Shown: positions 1-10,568, counted from the stretch's first letter. The stretch: DNA of 64,000 nt from Roseicyclus sp. (GCA_018401055.1 JAGYLB010000112.1:62001-126000), one strand, 5' to 3'. Made by a program: numbers and translations. Notes: generated from the sequence alone by a model not told the origin.

Positions 1-2
1 GC

Positions 3-989
3 TCAGGTGTCGTGCACGGATGGATGGAACAGCTCTTCGGGGCTGACAGGCCGCGCCGCCAGGTGCTGTTCGGTGGAATAGCGGCAGATGGCGGCCAGTT
101 CGGCGTGGTTGGCGGCAAAGCCGTAGGACCAGTAATCGTCGCCCATCGCGGCGATTGTCCGCTCCATCGAGGCGCCCATCCACGGCAGGGTCATGCGGTT
201 GGCCGATCCCAGCCAGATGTCGCGCAACCGCGCGACGGCGATGGCCTTGGCCGCCGTGAACCCGTCATAGAGCGCGCGCGCCAGCCCCGGTTGGGTCTCG
301 ATCAGGCTTTGGCGCATGGCCACGACATGCATGATCGGGAAAAATCCGGTACGGCGGAAATAGGCGGCCTCGGCCGCTTCGGGGTCGGGCACGAGGCGGC
401 GGATGCGGTCGTCACCCGCAAGGAAGGCGTTTGGTGGCTTGGGCGCCAGCAGCCCGTCGATGCGGCCGTCGAGCAGCAGATCCTGCAAGGTCTCGCCCGC
501 CGTGATCGGGATGACCTCCATCCCCGGCGGCAGGGCGAGGGCAAGGCGTTCATGCCGCACGCCTTCATCCAGCGCGCCGGTGCGCCAGCGGATCGTGGAC
601 AGCTCGACGCCATAGTCGTCTTGCAAGATGCCGCGCATCCACAGGCCTGCGGTCATCTGGTATTCGGGCACACCCACAACGCGGCCCGTCAGATCGGCGG
701 GCGTCTCGATGCCCGAGTCTGTGCGCGCGAAAAACCCGTTGTGACGGAAGGCGCGCGACAGAAAAACCGGGATGGCGGTGTAAGGCGTCGTGCCAAGGGA
801 TTTTTGCAAGACATAGGTGGAGAGCGACATCTCGGTGACGTCGAACCGCGCCTCCTGTGCGGCGATGGGGAACAGCTTGCTGGTCGGCAGGACGGTCGCG
901 TCGATCTCGATGCCGGGGATGGTCACGGTGCCGTCATGGATCGGCAAGGCGCGGTCATGGTCCCATGTGGCAAGCGTCAGGCGGGTCAT
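3..989 (-). CDS. 4,5-dihydroxyphthalate decarboxylase-like protein (substrate-binding-protein fold)
   Basis: The 328-residue product resembles the 4,5-dihydroxyphthalate decarboxylase (Pht5) family, whose members share the fold of periplasmic solute-binding proteins. Family-type stretches are RRTGFFPIMHVV near residues 212-223 and the C-terminal RYSTEQHLAARPVSPEELF near 303-321. No signal peptide is visible, so a cytoplasmic enzyme is more likely than a transporter receptor. The start was chosen at the ATG preceded by AAGGACAG. The same reading frame is open far upstream, into the end of the GntR gene, which has no visible stop before this ATG. The true substrate is unknown; family members are often misannotated as ABC receptors. 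Family assignment is good, exact reaction is uncertain. Confidence 0.7.
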   Translation of the reverse strand: MTRLTLATWDHDRALPIHDGTVTIPGIEIDATVLPTSKLFPIAAQEARFDVTEMSLSTYVLQKSLGTTPYTAIPVFLSRAFRHNGFFARTDSGIETPADLTGRVVGVPEYQMTAGLWMRGILQDDYGVELSTIRWRTGALDEGVRHERLALALPPGMEVIPITAGETLQDLLLDGRIDGLLAPKPPNAFLAGDDRIRRLVPDPEAAEAAYFRRTGFFPIMHVVAMRQSLIETQPGLARALYDGFTAAKAIAVARLRDIWLGSANRMTLPWMGASMERTIAAMGDDYWSYGFAANHAELAAICRYSTEQHLAARPVSPEELFHPSVHDT

Positions 990-1732
990 GTTCTGTCCTT
1001 CAAGGCGCGGCGGAGCGGCGGGCGGCGGCGTGGGCCGGGGTGGGGCCTGTGCCCCGCCCGACAGGTCCGACAGCGCGGCGGCGGTTTGGGCGAAATGGTG
1101 GGTGATCAGGTCGCAAGCGCCATCGGCGTCGCGCGCCAGCACCGCCTTTGCGATGGCGGCATGTTCCGCGCCCAGATCGCGGGTGCCGATCTTTTGGTAG
1201 ACCGAGGCGCGGCGGTAGCGTTCGCACAGGTCATGCAGCTGCGTGCGCACCCGGAGCAGCCAGCGAGACCCGCAGGCCGAGACGATGGCGCTGTGAAGGC
1301 GGCATTGGCGCTTTCCCAGCGGTCCGTGACCGGCCCCGCGGCGGCGGCCAGCGCGGCATCCTCCTTTTGCATGATGTAGCTGGCGGCGACGACGCGCGCC
1401 TCCCATGCATCATCGCCGCGTGCGATCGACAGGCGGGTGGCCTCGGTCTCGATCGCGGTGCGCGCGGTGTTTAGGTCGTCGAATTCGACCGGGTCGAGGC
1501 CCGCCACCGCAAAGCCGCGGTTATCCTCGGCCATCACCAGCCCATCCTGCCCCAGTTTCTGCAACGCCTCGCGCAGGGGTGTGGGTCCGACACCGTAAAG
1601 CGTTGTCAGCATGGCGATGCGCAGCCGTTCGCCCGGCGGGCGCAGGCCGGTGATGATGTCATGGCGCAAGGCGCGGTAGGCGGCCTGGGCCAGGGTTTCG
1701 CCCTCGGCGGGATCAATCTCGGTTCTGGTCAC
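990..1732 (-). CDS. GntR-family (FCD) transcriptional regulator, frameshifted
   Basis: An N-terminal winged helix (AQAAYRALRHDIITG, then PTPLREALQKLGQDGLV) is followed by an all-helical FCD ligand domain (HSAIVSACGSRWLL, ITHHFAQTAAAL), as in FadR/VanR-type GntR repressors. The frame breaks near 1290, where GCCTTCACAGC appears to have lost one C, and the FCD half continues in another frame. The GTG at 1732 is preferred because AGGAG lies just upstream; upstream in-frame ATGs extend to 1801 and cannot be excluded. The C-terminal frame has no stop before the next gene, so a second indel or a real fusion is possible. It probably controls the flanking catabolic genes, since the palindromic site at 1800-1811 lies in the divergent promoter region. 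Confidence 0.7.
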
Positions 1733-1799
1733 GCCGCTCTCCTGCTCTTGGGGTCGATGCGCTTGCATTTGACAGGCTGTTTCATATTTGGTTTCATAC

Positions 1800-1813
1800 A
1801 TTATCGATAATTT
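1800..1813. promoter_or_regulatory. Candidate operator, palindrome ATTATCGATAAT
   Basis: A perfect 12-bp palindrome (1800-1811) lies between the divergent GntR gene and the first FAH-family gene. The 13-mer TTATCGATAATTT (1801-1813) recurs with one change (TTGTCGATAATTT) at 3586-3598, in front of the second FAH gene. Sharing between two promoter regions of one catabolic locus suggests a common regulator, probably one of the two FCD GntR proteins. This is inference from repetition; no binding data. Confidence 0.45.
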
Positions 1814-1819
1814 ACGGAG

Positions 1820-2697
1820 ATGTCGACGTTGAAGATCATCAGTTTCGTAACTGCAGACGGGCCCGCGGCCGGGTTTCTGGACGGCAGAGATGCCGTCGTC
1901 TGTGTCGAGGGGGAGGCCGCGCGGGGGCCGTGCTGGCCTTGATCGCCGCCGGGCCCGAGGCGCTGTCGCGCTGGCGGAACGGGGCTTTGCGGCGGGTGCC
2001 GCTGTCGCAGGTTCTGTCTTTTGCCACCCATTCCCGAACCTTGCCGCGACATCTTTGCATCGGCAAGAATTACCATGCGCACGCGGCCGAATTCCACTCC
2101 AGCGGGTTCGATTCTTCTGCGAAAGAGGCGGTTCCGTCCCATCCCGTGGTCTTCACCAAGCCTACGACCAGCGTGTGCGGGCCGGGTGACGTGGTGCGCG
2201 CCTCGCTCGATCCGACGCAGAGCGTCGATTACGAGGGCGAGTTGGGTGTGGTGATCGGCAGCCGCTGTTTCGGGGTCAAGGCGGCAGACGCCTTTGACCA
2301 TGTGTTCGGCTATGTCATCGTGAACGACGTCACGTCGCGCGAATTGCAAAAGCGCCACAACCAGTGGGTGATCGGCAAGGGGATCGACACGTTTTGCCCG
2401 ATGGGTCCGTGGATCGCCACGGCGGATGAGGTGGGCGATGTGACCGCGCTCGAACTGGTGACCGAGATCAACGGCGAGGTGCGGCAGCAGGCGCAGGTGG
2501 CGGACCTGATCTTTGACATTCCGACCCTGATCGAGACGATGTCGGCCACTATGACGCTGCTGCCGGGCGACATCATCGCCACCGGCACGCCGGTTGGAGT
2601 CGGCATCGGGTTCAAGCCGCCGCGCTATCTGGGGCCGGGCGACATGATGCGGGTCTCGATCACCGGGCTTGGCGTGCTCGAGAACCCGGTGGGGTGA
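1820..2697 (+). CDS. Fumarylacetoacetate hydrolase family protein (FAH 1), frameshifted
   Basis: The product has the FAH fold typical of C-C bond hydrolases, hydratases and oxaloacetate-type decarboxylases that act on meta-cleavage-like diketo acids. Metal-ligand motif VDYEGELGVVIG, then FDHVFGYVIVNDVTSRELQ and the C-terminal GDIIATGTPVGVG are all present. The ATG at 1820 gives an N-terminus (MSTLKIISFV) that runs into a stop at about 1940. Adding one G to the run near 1923-1929 restores one frame of about 292 residues. It is followed by the permease gene after about 60 bp. Substrate unknown; it is one of three FAH-fold genes here. Confidence 0.8.
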
Positions 2698-2758
2698 TGA
2701 CGGATGCGGGGTGCGGCCGGGCAGGGCGGGGCACTCCGCCGACAGGCGGGGTGGCGCG

Positions 2759-3502
2759 ATGAGCGGCGGCATCCTTGCGCTGTTTGCCGTCACGGTTCTG
2801 GCGACCACCTTTCTGGCCGGGCTGTTCGGCATGGCGGGCGGCGTGCTGCTGATGGGCGCGCTGCTGTTTTTGGTGCCGGTCGCGGATGCGATGGTGCTGC
2901 ACGGGGTCACGATGATCGTCGCCAACGGCTGGCGCGGGGTTCTGTGGCGGCGCTACATCTTGTGGGGTGTGCTGGCGCGCTATGTGCTGGGGCTGGTGCT
3001 GGCGGGCGCGCTGTTCACTGGGCTGATGATCGTGCCCGACGAGCGGGTGATTTTCCTGATGCTCGGGGTGATGGCCTATCTGGGCCTGATCTTGCCCGAA
3101 CGGATGGTGCCGCAGGCCGACCGTCCCTTCGGGGCCGAGCTGTGCGGGTTCCTGTGCACCGGGTTCCAGCTTTTGTCGGGCGTGTCCGGCCCGATGTTCG
3201 ACGTTTTCTTCGTGCGCACGACGCTGGACCGGCGCGCCGTGGTGGCGACGAAATCGGCCTGCCAGCTGATCACCCATATCGCCAAGCTGGTCTATTTCGG
3301 GCTGCTGGTCGGCGGCGCCAGCGCGATCAGCAGCGATCCGGTGGTGATCGGTGCGGCGATCCTCATGGCGATTGCGGGCACATCACTGGCACGCCCGCTG
3401 CTGGAGCGGATGAGCAACGCCGCCTTTCGCAGCTATACCAGCCGCATCCTGATGGTGGTCGGGGCGTTCTTTCTGGTGCGCGGCATCATGGGGTTTTTCT
3501 AA
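2759..3502 (+). CDS. TauE/SafE-family (sulfite exporter-like) membrane permease
   Basis: A 247-residue polytopic membrane protein with about eight hydrophobic segments and the Gly-rich N-terminal signature LAGLFGMAGGVLLMGALL of the TauE/SafE (DUF81) family. Members export sulfite, sulfoacetate or organic anions. The ATG at 2759 is preferred over upstream in-frame starts because the membrane segment begins directly after it. The cargo cannot be read from sequence; linkage to FAH 1 suggests an organic acid intermediate rather than sulfite, although a sox cluster lies 15 kb away. Confidence 0.75.
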   Translation: MSGGILALFAVTVLATTFLAGLFGMAGGVLLMGALLFLVPVADAMVLHGVTMIVANGWRGVLWRRYILWGVLARYVLGLVLAGALFTGLMIVPDERVIFLMLGVMAYLGLILPERMVPQADRPFGAELCGFLCTGFQLLSGVSGPMFDVFFVRTTLDRRAVVATKSACQLITHIAKLVYFGLLVGGASAISSDPVVIGAAILMAIAGTSLARPLLERMSNAAFRSYTSRILMVVGAFFLVRGIMGFF

Positions 3503-3585
3503 TGTCCCGTTTTCAGGCGGAAATCCCGCCGATCCGCCCATTTTCGCCGCATCATTCCAGAAATTGATTTGACGGATCGCCAGTT

Positions 3586-3600
3586 TTGTCGATAATTTTA
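3586..3600. promoter_or_regulatory. Second copy of the candidate operator
   Basis: TTGTCGATAATTTTA lies about 30 bp before the ATG of the second FAH-family gene, in an AT-rich patch that is unusual for this GC-rich window (3585-3620). Twelve of 13 bases match the copy at 1801-1813. It probably marks the promoter of the FAH-tct operon and its control by a local regulator. Confidence 0.4.
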
Positions 3601-3629
3601 TAAAAATACGAAATTTAGCGGGGGAATCG

Positions 3630-4454
3630 ATGAGGCTTGCGGCGTATCGTCAGAATGGAGCCACACGGCTGGGCCTGCGCGACAGCGGAATGCTGCGCGA
3701 CATCGGGCCATTTCCCGCTTCCTCACAGGGTTTTGAGCAGCTCGCGCGAGACGCGGCAAAGGGCGCGATCACGCCCGGTGCCGTGGTCGAAGGCGCGGTC
3801 GAACCCGCCATGCCCGTCGTGGCGGACGCGCGGATCATCTGCATCGGCCTGAACTACGCCGAACATGCCCGCGAGGGCGGGCGCGAGCCGCCAGCCTATC
3901 CCGGCATCTTCTTCCGTGTCGACACCTCGCTGGCGGCTGCCGGGGCCACGGTCTCTTCGGGTGGCATCAGCGACAAGCTGGATTACGAGGCCGAATTGCT
4001 GGTCGTGATCGGCAAGGGCGGCCGTCACATCCCCGAGGATCAGGCGCTGGACCATGTGTTCGGCTACGGGGTCTTCAACGACATCTCGGTGCGCGACTAT
4101 CAGCAAAAGGGCGCGCAGTGGACACCGGGCAAGAATGTCGACGGAACCGGCATCGTCGGCGACGAGATCGTCACGCCCGACGAGCTGCCGCCGGGTGCCA
4201 CCGGCCTGCAGGTCCGCTCGATCCTCAACGGTCAGGTGATGCAGGACGCCAACACCGACATCATGATCTTTCCCGTCGCCCGCGCCATCGCGATCATCAG
4301 CGATTTCATGACGCTGCGCCCGGGCGACCTGATCGCCACCGGCACGCCCTCGGGCGTGGGTTATGCCCGCACGCCGCCGGTTTGGATGCGCCCGGGCGAC
4401 GAGATCGTGGTCGAGGTCGAACAGGTCGGCCGCGTGTCGGCAAGGATAGGGTGA
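3630..4454 (+). CDS. Fumarylacetoacetate hydrolase family protein (FAH 2)
   Basis: A complete 274-residue FAH-family enzyme. It has the helical N-terminal cap, the entry motif IICIGLNYAEHA near residues 69-80, metal ligands in KLDYEAELLVVIG, the FGYGVFNDISVRDYQ segment and the closing GDLIATGTPSGVG. It starts an apparent operon: tctB begins 4 bp after its stop. The likely role is hydrolysis or decarboxylation of a diketo or enol acid taken up by the adjacent transporter. Exact substrate not identifiable. Confidence 0.85.
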   Translation: MRLAAYRQNGATRLGLRDSGMLRDIGPFPASSQGFEQLARDAAKGAITPGAVVEGAVEPAMPVVADARIICIGLNYAEHAREGGREPPAYPGIFFRVDTSLAAAGATVSSGGISDKLDYEAELLVVIGKGGRHIPEDQALDHVFGYGVFNDISVRDYQQKGAQWTPGKNVDGTGIVGDEIVTPDELPPGATGLQVRSILNGQVMQDANTDIMIFPVARAIAIISDFMTLRPGDLIATGTPSGVGYARTPPVWMRPGDEIVVEVEQVGRVSARIG

Positions 4455-4458
4455 CATC

Positions 4459-4950
4459 ATGGACAAGCGCCCCGGAATCCTCCCGGAACTGATCATCCCC
4501 ATCGGGACGATCGCCTTCGCCATCTACTACCTGTCGACGGTCTGGGAATTGCCGTTTCAGGCCAAGGTGGTGGGCATCTACGTCGCCTCGGCCATCGGCA
4601 TCCTCAGCGTTTTGCTGGTCATCCGTTTCGCCCGCGAGATCCTGACACGTGCGAAAAGCCTCGGCTTTGCGGGGTTCTTTTCGGACCCGACCTCCGAGGC
4701 GCGGCGCTGGGGCGTGCTGGCTTTGTCCATAGCCTTCATCTTGCTGATGCCTGTTCTGGGCTTTGTTGTGACGATCTTCGCCTTCGTGTTTTCGACCGTG
4801 ATCGTGATCGGGGGCGTGCAGCGCCTTAAGGCCGCGTTCTTCACGGCGCTGGGCATGTCGACGGTGGCCTTCTTCGTCTTCCTCGTGTTGGTGCAGGTCC
4901 GCTTTCCCACCAACATCATCGATCAAACCCTCAAGGGGCTGTTCATCTGA
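4459..4950 (+). CDS. tctB: Tripartite tricarboxylate transporter small membrane subunit TctB
   Basis: A 163-residue protein with four predicted membrane segments (about residues 10-28, 33-54, 85-105 and 110-145), the size and layout of TctB subunits. TctB partners the large TctA permease and a periplasmic TctC receptor to import carboxylates with the ion gradient. It sits 4 bp after FAH 2 and 1 bp before tctA, so co-translation is likely. Confidence 0.85.
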   Translation: MDKRPGILPELIIPIGTIAFAIYYLSTVWELPFQAKVVGIYVASAIGILSVLLVIRFAREILTRAKSLGFAGFFSDPTSEARRWGVLALSIAFILLMPVLGFVVTIFAFVFSTVIVIGGVQRLKAAFFTALGMSTVAFFVFLVLVQVRFPTNIIDQTLKGLFI

Positions 4951-4951
4951 C

Positions 4952-6463
4952 ATGGATCAGTTTTCCACAATCGCCGGGCTATTCGTCTATTCGCTGAGCT
5001 ACTGGTGGGTCATGATCCCCGCGGTCTTGCTGGGCAATCTGGTGGGCGCGATCCCGGGGTTCAGCGCGGCCAACACGATCATCATCTTGCTGCCGCTGAC
5101 GCTGTCGGTGGATGTCGAGGTCGCGCTGATCTTCATGATGGCGCTCTATTCCGCCTCGCAGCTGGGCAACGGCATCCCTGCCATTTTGGTCAATATCCCC
5201 GGCACCGGCGGGGCGGCGGCGACCACGCTGGACGGCTACCCGATGGCACAAAAGGGCGAGGCGCAGCGCGCGCTGGTGTATTGCTTCGTCGCCTCGATCT
5301 TTGGCGGGCTGATCGGCACGATGTTCGTGTTGGCGCTGCTGCCGGTGCTGTCGCAGGTCGGCAATTACCTGCATTCGGTCGAGATGGTGGTGATCATCCT
5401 CTTCGGTCTGACGCTGATCGCCGTGATCGCGGCGTCGGACATGATCAAGGGCCTACTGGCGGGCATGCTGGGCCTGTTGATCGGGGCCATCGGTACCGAT
5501 TTCATCTATTCCGAGCCGCGCGCCACCTTTGGCCTGCTGGAACTTTACGACGGCATCCCGCTGGTGCCCGCGCTGATCGGTCTTTTCGCGATTTCCGAGG
5601 TTTTCGTGCTGATCGAACGGGGCCGTGTGCTCAAGGACGAGTACATGGATGTCGTCGTCAGTTCCAAACTGTCGGACGTCTGGGTGCTGGTGAAGGAATC
5701 GCTCGGAAGCTGGTTCTTGATGACATGGACCGCGCTCATCGGTGTCATAATCGGCATCATCCCCGGGGCGGGCGCCTCCATCGCGTCCTTCGTGGCCTAC
5801 CAGCAGGCGCGCACATTCTCAAAGACGCCGGAACTGTTCGGCACCGGCGTGCCCGAAGGCGTGGCAGCCCCCGAAGCCGCGAACAACGGCGTCACATCCG
5901 GAACGCTCGTGCCCCTGATGGCCATTGGTGTGCCCGGCGGCAGCACGGCGGCGATCATGATGGTGGTCTTGCAATACCATGGCGTCACGCTGGGGCCGCG
6001 GCTTTTCATCGACAGCCCGGAACTGGCTTACGGCATCTTTACCGCCGCCTTCATCACCTATCTGCTGATGATCCCGCTGATGTTCCCGATGGCGATGTAC
6101 ATGTCGCGCGTGACCACGGTGCCGGCCTTCTTCCTTGTGCCGATGATCCTGGCCTTCACGCTTCTGGGCGCCTTCGTGCCGCGCGGCTACATGTTCGACA
6201 TGGGGCTGGCCATCGCCTTCGGGGTGCTGGGCTATCTGGCGCGCAAGACCGGCTACCACGTCACCGCCATCTTGATCGGCATCATCCTGGGGCCCTTGAT
6301 GGAGCAATACCTGATGCGCGCGCTGCGCATCTCGCGCGGCGATGTCGGCATCCTGTTCAGCTCGAACCTCGGCAACATCTTGTGGGTGTTCTTGATCATC
6401 ACCTTGCTGCTGCCCGTCTACAAAAGCTGGCAGGCCCGCAAGAACCAAGGGGAGGCGGCCTGA
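4952..6463 (+). CDS. tctA: Tripartite tricarboxylate transporter large permease TctA
   Basis: A 503-residue membrane protein with about 12 hydrophobic segments and both TctA signatures: the N-terminal AIPGFSAANTIIILLP and the internal repeat IIPGAGASIASFVAY, together with the NGIPAILVNIPGTGGAAATT segment split over residues near 75-95. It forms the translocation channel of the TTT system. The next gene starts 1 bp after its stop. Solute not known; TTT systems carry citrate, tricarballylate, aromatic acids and others. Confidence 0.92.
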   Translation: MDQFSTIAGLFVYSLSYWWVMIPAVLLGNLVGAIPGFSAANTIIILLPLTLSVDVEVALIFMMALYSASQLGNGIPAILVNIPGTGGAAATTLDGYPMAQKGEAQRALVYCFVASIFGGLIGTMFVLALLPVLSQVGNYLHSVEMVVIILFGLTLIAVIAASDMIKGLLAGMLGLLIGAIGTDFIYSEPRATFGLLELYDGIPLVPALIGLFAISEVFVLIERGRVLKDEYMDVVVSSKLSDVWVLVKESLGSWFLMTWTALIGVIIGIIPGAGASIASFVAYQQARTFSKTPELFGTGVPEGVAAPEAANNGVTSGTLVPLMAIGVPGGSTAAIMMVVLQYHGVTLGPRLFIDSPELAYGIFTAAFITYLLMIPLMFPMAMYMSRVTTVPAFFLVPMILAFTLLGAFVPRGYMFDMGLAIAFGVLGYLARKTGYHVTAILIGIILGPLMEQYLMRALRISRGDVGILFSSNLGNILWVFLIITLLLPVYKSWQARKNQGEAA

Positions 6464-6464
6464 C

Positions 6465-7738
6465 ATGGACGCAAACTTGTCCAAGAACTTCACACGGCTG
6501 GCGCGGCTCGACATTCCGGGCGGCGGGCAGGTCAGGGTCGAAGACGGCTATTGCTACATCGGCCACATGGATGCGCCGAACGGTACCACCATCATCGACG
6601 TGTCCGACCCGCGTGCGCCCAAGATCGTGGCAAAGGTCATGCTCGATGATCTGTGGTCGCACAGCCACAAGGTGCGCGTCTGCGGCGATCTGATGATCGT
6701 CAACCACGAGCAGAACACGCGCCATTTCCACCGCAAGGGCGAAGGCTTGCTGGAATACGAGGCGCATATGCGCGCCCATGAGGGGCGCGACCCCACCGAT
6801 GCCGAGCTGGCCGCGTTCCTTGCCGTGACGGTGGCCGACATCCCGACGCTGCGCAAAAGTGCGGCGCGCGGCTATCACGATGGCGGGTTCCGCATTTACG
6901 ACATCAAGGACCGCGCCAACCCGCGCCTGTTGTGCCACCACAAGACGCATGGCTTCGGCGTGCACCGCTTCGACATCGACGAAAACTATCTCTACATGTC
7001 GACCGAGATGCCGGGGTTCGTCGGCAACATCTTGATGGTCTACGAATACAGCGATCCGACCAACCCCACCGAGGTCGGCCGCTGGTGGATGCCCCAGCAG
7101 GAAAACTTCGACAATGCCCGCCCGACGTGGAAGGGCTACGCCAACCGTCTGCACCACACCCAGCGCGTCGGAAACGAGCTTTGGGCCTCGTGCTGGCATG
7201 CGGGCTTCAGCGTGATCGACGCGACCGACATCGGCAAGATGAAGACCATCGCCAGCTTCGACTACCATCCGCCCAGCAAGCACCCGACCCATACGATCAA
7301 ACCCCTGCCGGGCCTGATCGGCGGGCGGCGCTATGCGGTCGCGGCCGACGAGGAGCATGCCCACAAACAGGGGCAGCTGGCCGCGCATATGTGGGTCTTT
7401 GACGTCACCGATCTGTCGGACATCCGCTATACCGCGACCTTCCATGTCGGCGAACTGGACACGCCCTATGCCGCCTAAGCAACGGCCGCTTCGGCTGCCA
7501 CCAGTATGCCGAGACGCTTTATGACACTACCGTCTTCGCGGCGTGGTTCTCGGGCGGGCTCAGGGCCGTCGACCTGTCGAAACCGTCCGATCCGACCGAG
7601 GTGGGCCATTTCATCCCCACCCCCACCGGCGGGCACCCCGTGCCGCAAAGCAATGACGTCTACGTCGATGATCGCGGGCTGGTCTATCTGCTCGACCGGC
7701 TCGAAGGTCTCGACATTCTCGAATTCCATCCGGGCTGA
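6465..7738 (+). CDS. LVIVD-repeat (beta-propeller-like) protein, frameshifted
   Basis: The product carries repeated GHMDAPNGTTIIDVSDPRAP, YHDGGFRIYDIKDRANP and GGLRAVDLSKPSDPTEVGHF units, the LVIVD repeats of predicted seven-bladed propellers. The first frame stops at 7478 (TATGCCGCCTAA). The following NGRFGCHQYAETLYDTTVF to LEGLDILEFHPG continues in another frame, so one base is missing near 7474 and the intact protein would be about 424 residues. No signal peptide is visible. It lies between tctA and tctC, an unusual place inside a TTT operon. Function unknown; a cytosolic binding or enzymatic partner of the pathway is possible. Confidence 0.75.
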
Positions 7739-7786
7739 GGGGGTCCGGGCGGAAGGATGCAAAGTCATCACATCAGGGAGGATACC

Positions 7787-8800
7787 ATGACCAACAAACT
7801 TCACACCATCAGCCGCCGCGGCCTGCTGCGGACCGGTGCCGCAGTCGGGGCAGCAAGCCTGTTCACCCCGGCGATCTTGCGGGCGCAAGGCACATACCCG
7901 ACCCGCAACATCAACGTGGTCATCGCCACGGGGCAGGGCGGCGGGGCGGAAACCACCGCGCGCGCCTTCACCAACGTGATGCGCACCGATCTGGGCGTGG
8001 ATTTCGAGTTCGAATTCCATCCCGGCGCAGGCGGTCAGGTGGGCTACGAGCTCTACAACAGCCGCCGCGACAAGGACGGCTACAACCTGCTCTTCAGCAA
8101 CATGCACCCCGAGATCATCACCTACGCCACGCAGGAAACCAACTACAACCTGCCAGACGACATCATCCATTTCGCCAAGACCGGTGGCACGCCCATCGTG
8201 TGCTATGTCGGAGCCAACAGCCCGATCCAATCCATCGAGCAACTGGTCGAGATGGGCCGACAAAACACCGTGACCATCGCCTGCAGCCGCTTGCCCCACC
8301 CCGGGACCATCGGGATGCTGTCGCTGGCCGAGGCGACCGGGGCCGATTTCAACATGATCCCCTATGGCGGCGGCAACCCGACCTCGATGGCGACGATCAC
8401 GGGTGAAACCGACGCGGCTGTTCTGACGGCCGGCGTTGCTATCAGCCTTGGCGAACAGGTGCGCGTGCTGGGCACCTTCCGCTCGATGGAGGCGTTCAAC
8501 GTCCAGATGGGCAACCCGCCCTTGGTCAACGACGTGTTCGGTACGTCAATCCCCGAATTGGAACTGGCGCAGGGTTGGGCGATGCATACCGAGGTCTGGG
8601 AAACCATGCCCGAAGTGCGCGAGCGTCTGGTCGGCTCGATCCGCGCCGCCTTTGACAACCCCGAACTGCGCGCGCAGCACGAGGCGGTGAACTATCCCTT
8701 CGATGGCGTGGAATACGGTGATGAAACGGTCTGCGCGCAGATCGTGGCCGATACGACCGAGCTTGCGCGGCAGTTTGCCGACCGTATCCGCGACAGCTGA
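7787..8800 (+). CDS. tctC: Tripartite tricarboxylate transporter receptor TctC (Bug family)
   Basis: A 337-residue periplasmic solute receptor with a Tat-like signal (SRRGLLRTGAAVGAASL, cleavage after AILRAQG). The mature part has the Bug-family pattern TYPTRNINVVIATGQGGG near its N-terminus. The ATG at 7787 follows GGGAGGATACC. It would bind a carboxylate and deliver it to TctAB. It is separated from tctA by the LVIVD gene. Confidence 0.85.
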   Translation: MTNKLHTISRRGLLRTGAAVGAASLFTPAILRAQGTYPTRNINVVIATGQGGGAETTARAFTNVMRTDLGVDFEFEFHPGAGGQVGYELYNSRRDKDGYNLLFSNMHPEIITYATQETNYNLPDDIIHFAKTGGTPIVCYVGANSPIQSIEQLVEMGRQNTVTIACSRLPHPGTIGMLSLAEATGADFNMIPYGGGNPTSMATITGETDAAVLTAGVAISLGEQVRVLGTFRSMEAFNVQMGNPPLVNDVFGTSIPELELAQGWAMHTEVWETMPEVRERLVGSIRAAFDNPELRAQHEAVNYPFDGVEYGDETVCAQIVADTTELARQFADRIRDS

Positions 8801-8811
8801 ACACGTCTCAA

Positions 8812-8839
8812 TGCCCCCGGCGGGATTCCGCCGGGGGCA
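8812..8839 (+). terminator. Strong hairpin after tctC
   Basis: A perfect 12-bp GC stem, TGCCCCCGGCGG / CCGCCGGGGGCA, with a GATT loop. There is no T-run after it and the next ATG is 5 bp downstream. It may be a partial terminator, an mRNA-stabilising end for the abundant receptor transcript, or a translation control hairpin for the GntR gene. Confidence 0.5.
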
Positions 8840-8844
8840 CGACC

Positions 8845-9593
8845 ATGGGGAAGGCCATGCCGAACGCGCCACAATCGATGGGCATTTCCCTTGTGGAAAA
8901 GATCCGCGGCGACATCCTGACCGCGCGCCTGACGCCGGGAACCAAACTGACGGTGAAGATGCTGAGCGATCTCTACGACTGCGGCGCGTCACCGGTCCGC
9001 GAGGCGTTGAACCGTCTGACATCCGAAGGGCTGGTCGACCGCATCGACCGGCGCGGATTTTTCGTGTCCGGCATATCGACCGATGATTTCGCCGATATCT
9101 TGTTCAATCGCTGCTTGCTGGAAGGCGAGGCGCTACGCCGGTCCATCGCGCAAGGCGGGTCCGACTGGGAAGAGGCGGTGCTGATCTCGCACTACCGGCT
9201 CAGCGTGCTGTCCCGCCAGATCAAGGACGGCGCAGGCCCGCGCCCCAACCCGGCATGGGAGGTGGCGCACAAGCGGTTCCACATGGCGCTTCTGTCGGCT
9301 TGCGGGTCACGCCTGCTGGCGGAAAGCTGTGAGCGTCTGCACGAGTTGAATAACCGCTACCGCCATTTCAGCCGCACGGTCCAAGGCCCGGTCCGGTCGA
9401 TCGAGACCGAACACCGGCGGCTGTGCGACCTTGTTCTTGCGCGCCGCGCAGAGGAGGCCGTGCAAGCCCTGACCGACCATTACCAGCGTACCGGCGACGC
9501 CGTCCTCAATGCGCGGATCGAGACCGATCCTGCTGGTCCGGCCTGCCCGGCCGATCGTGCCGCTTTCTTACCAACCGATGGAGCAAATGCCAG

Positions 9594-9597
<4 letters not shown>
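8845..9597 (+). CDS. GntR-family (FCD) transcriptional regulator
   Basis: A complete 250-residue FCD GntR protein. The winged helix covers about residues 15-75 (LVEKIRGDILTARLTPGTKL, then SPVREALNRLTSEGLVDRI). The FCD ligand pocket follows with HKRFHMALLSACGSRLL and ETEHRRLCDLVLARRAEEA, which include the usual metal-binding His residues. ATGs at 8845 and 8857 are both possible. It sits inside the operon between tctC and the reductases, so it is probably the local regulator together with the first GntR. Confidence 0.88.
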
Positions 9598-10568
<971 letters not shown>

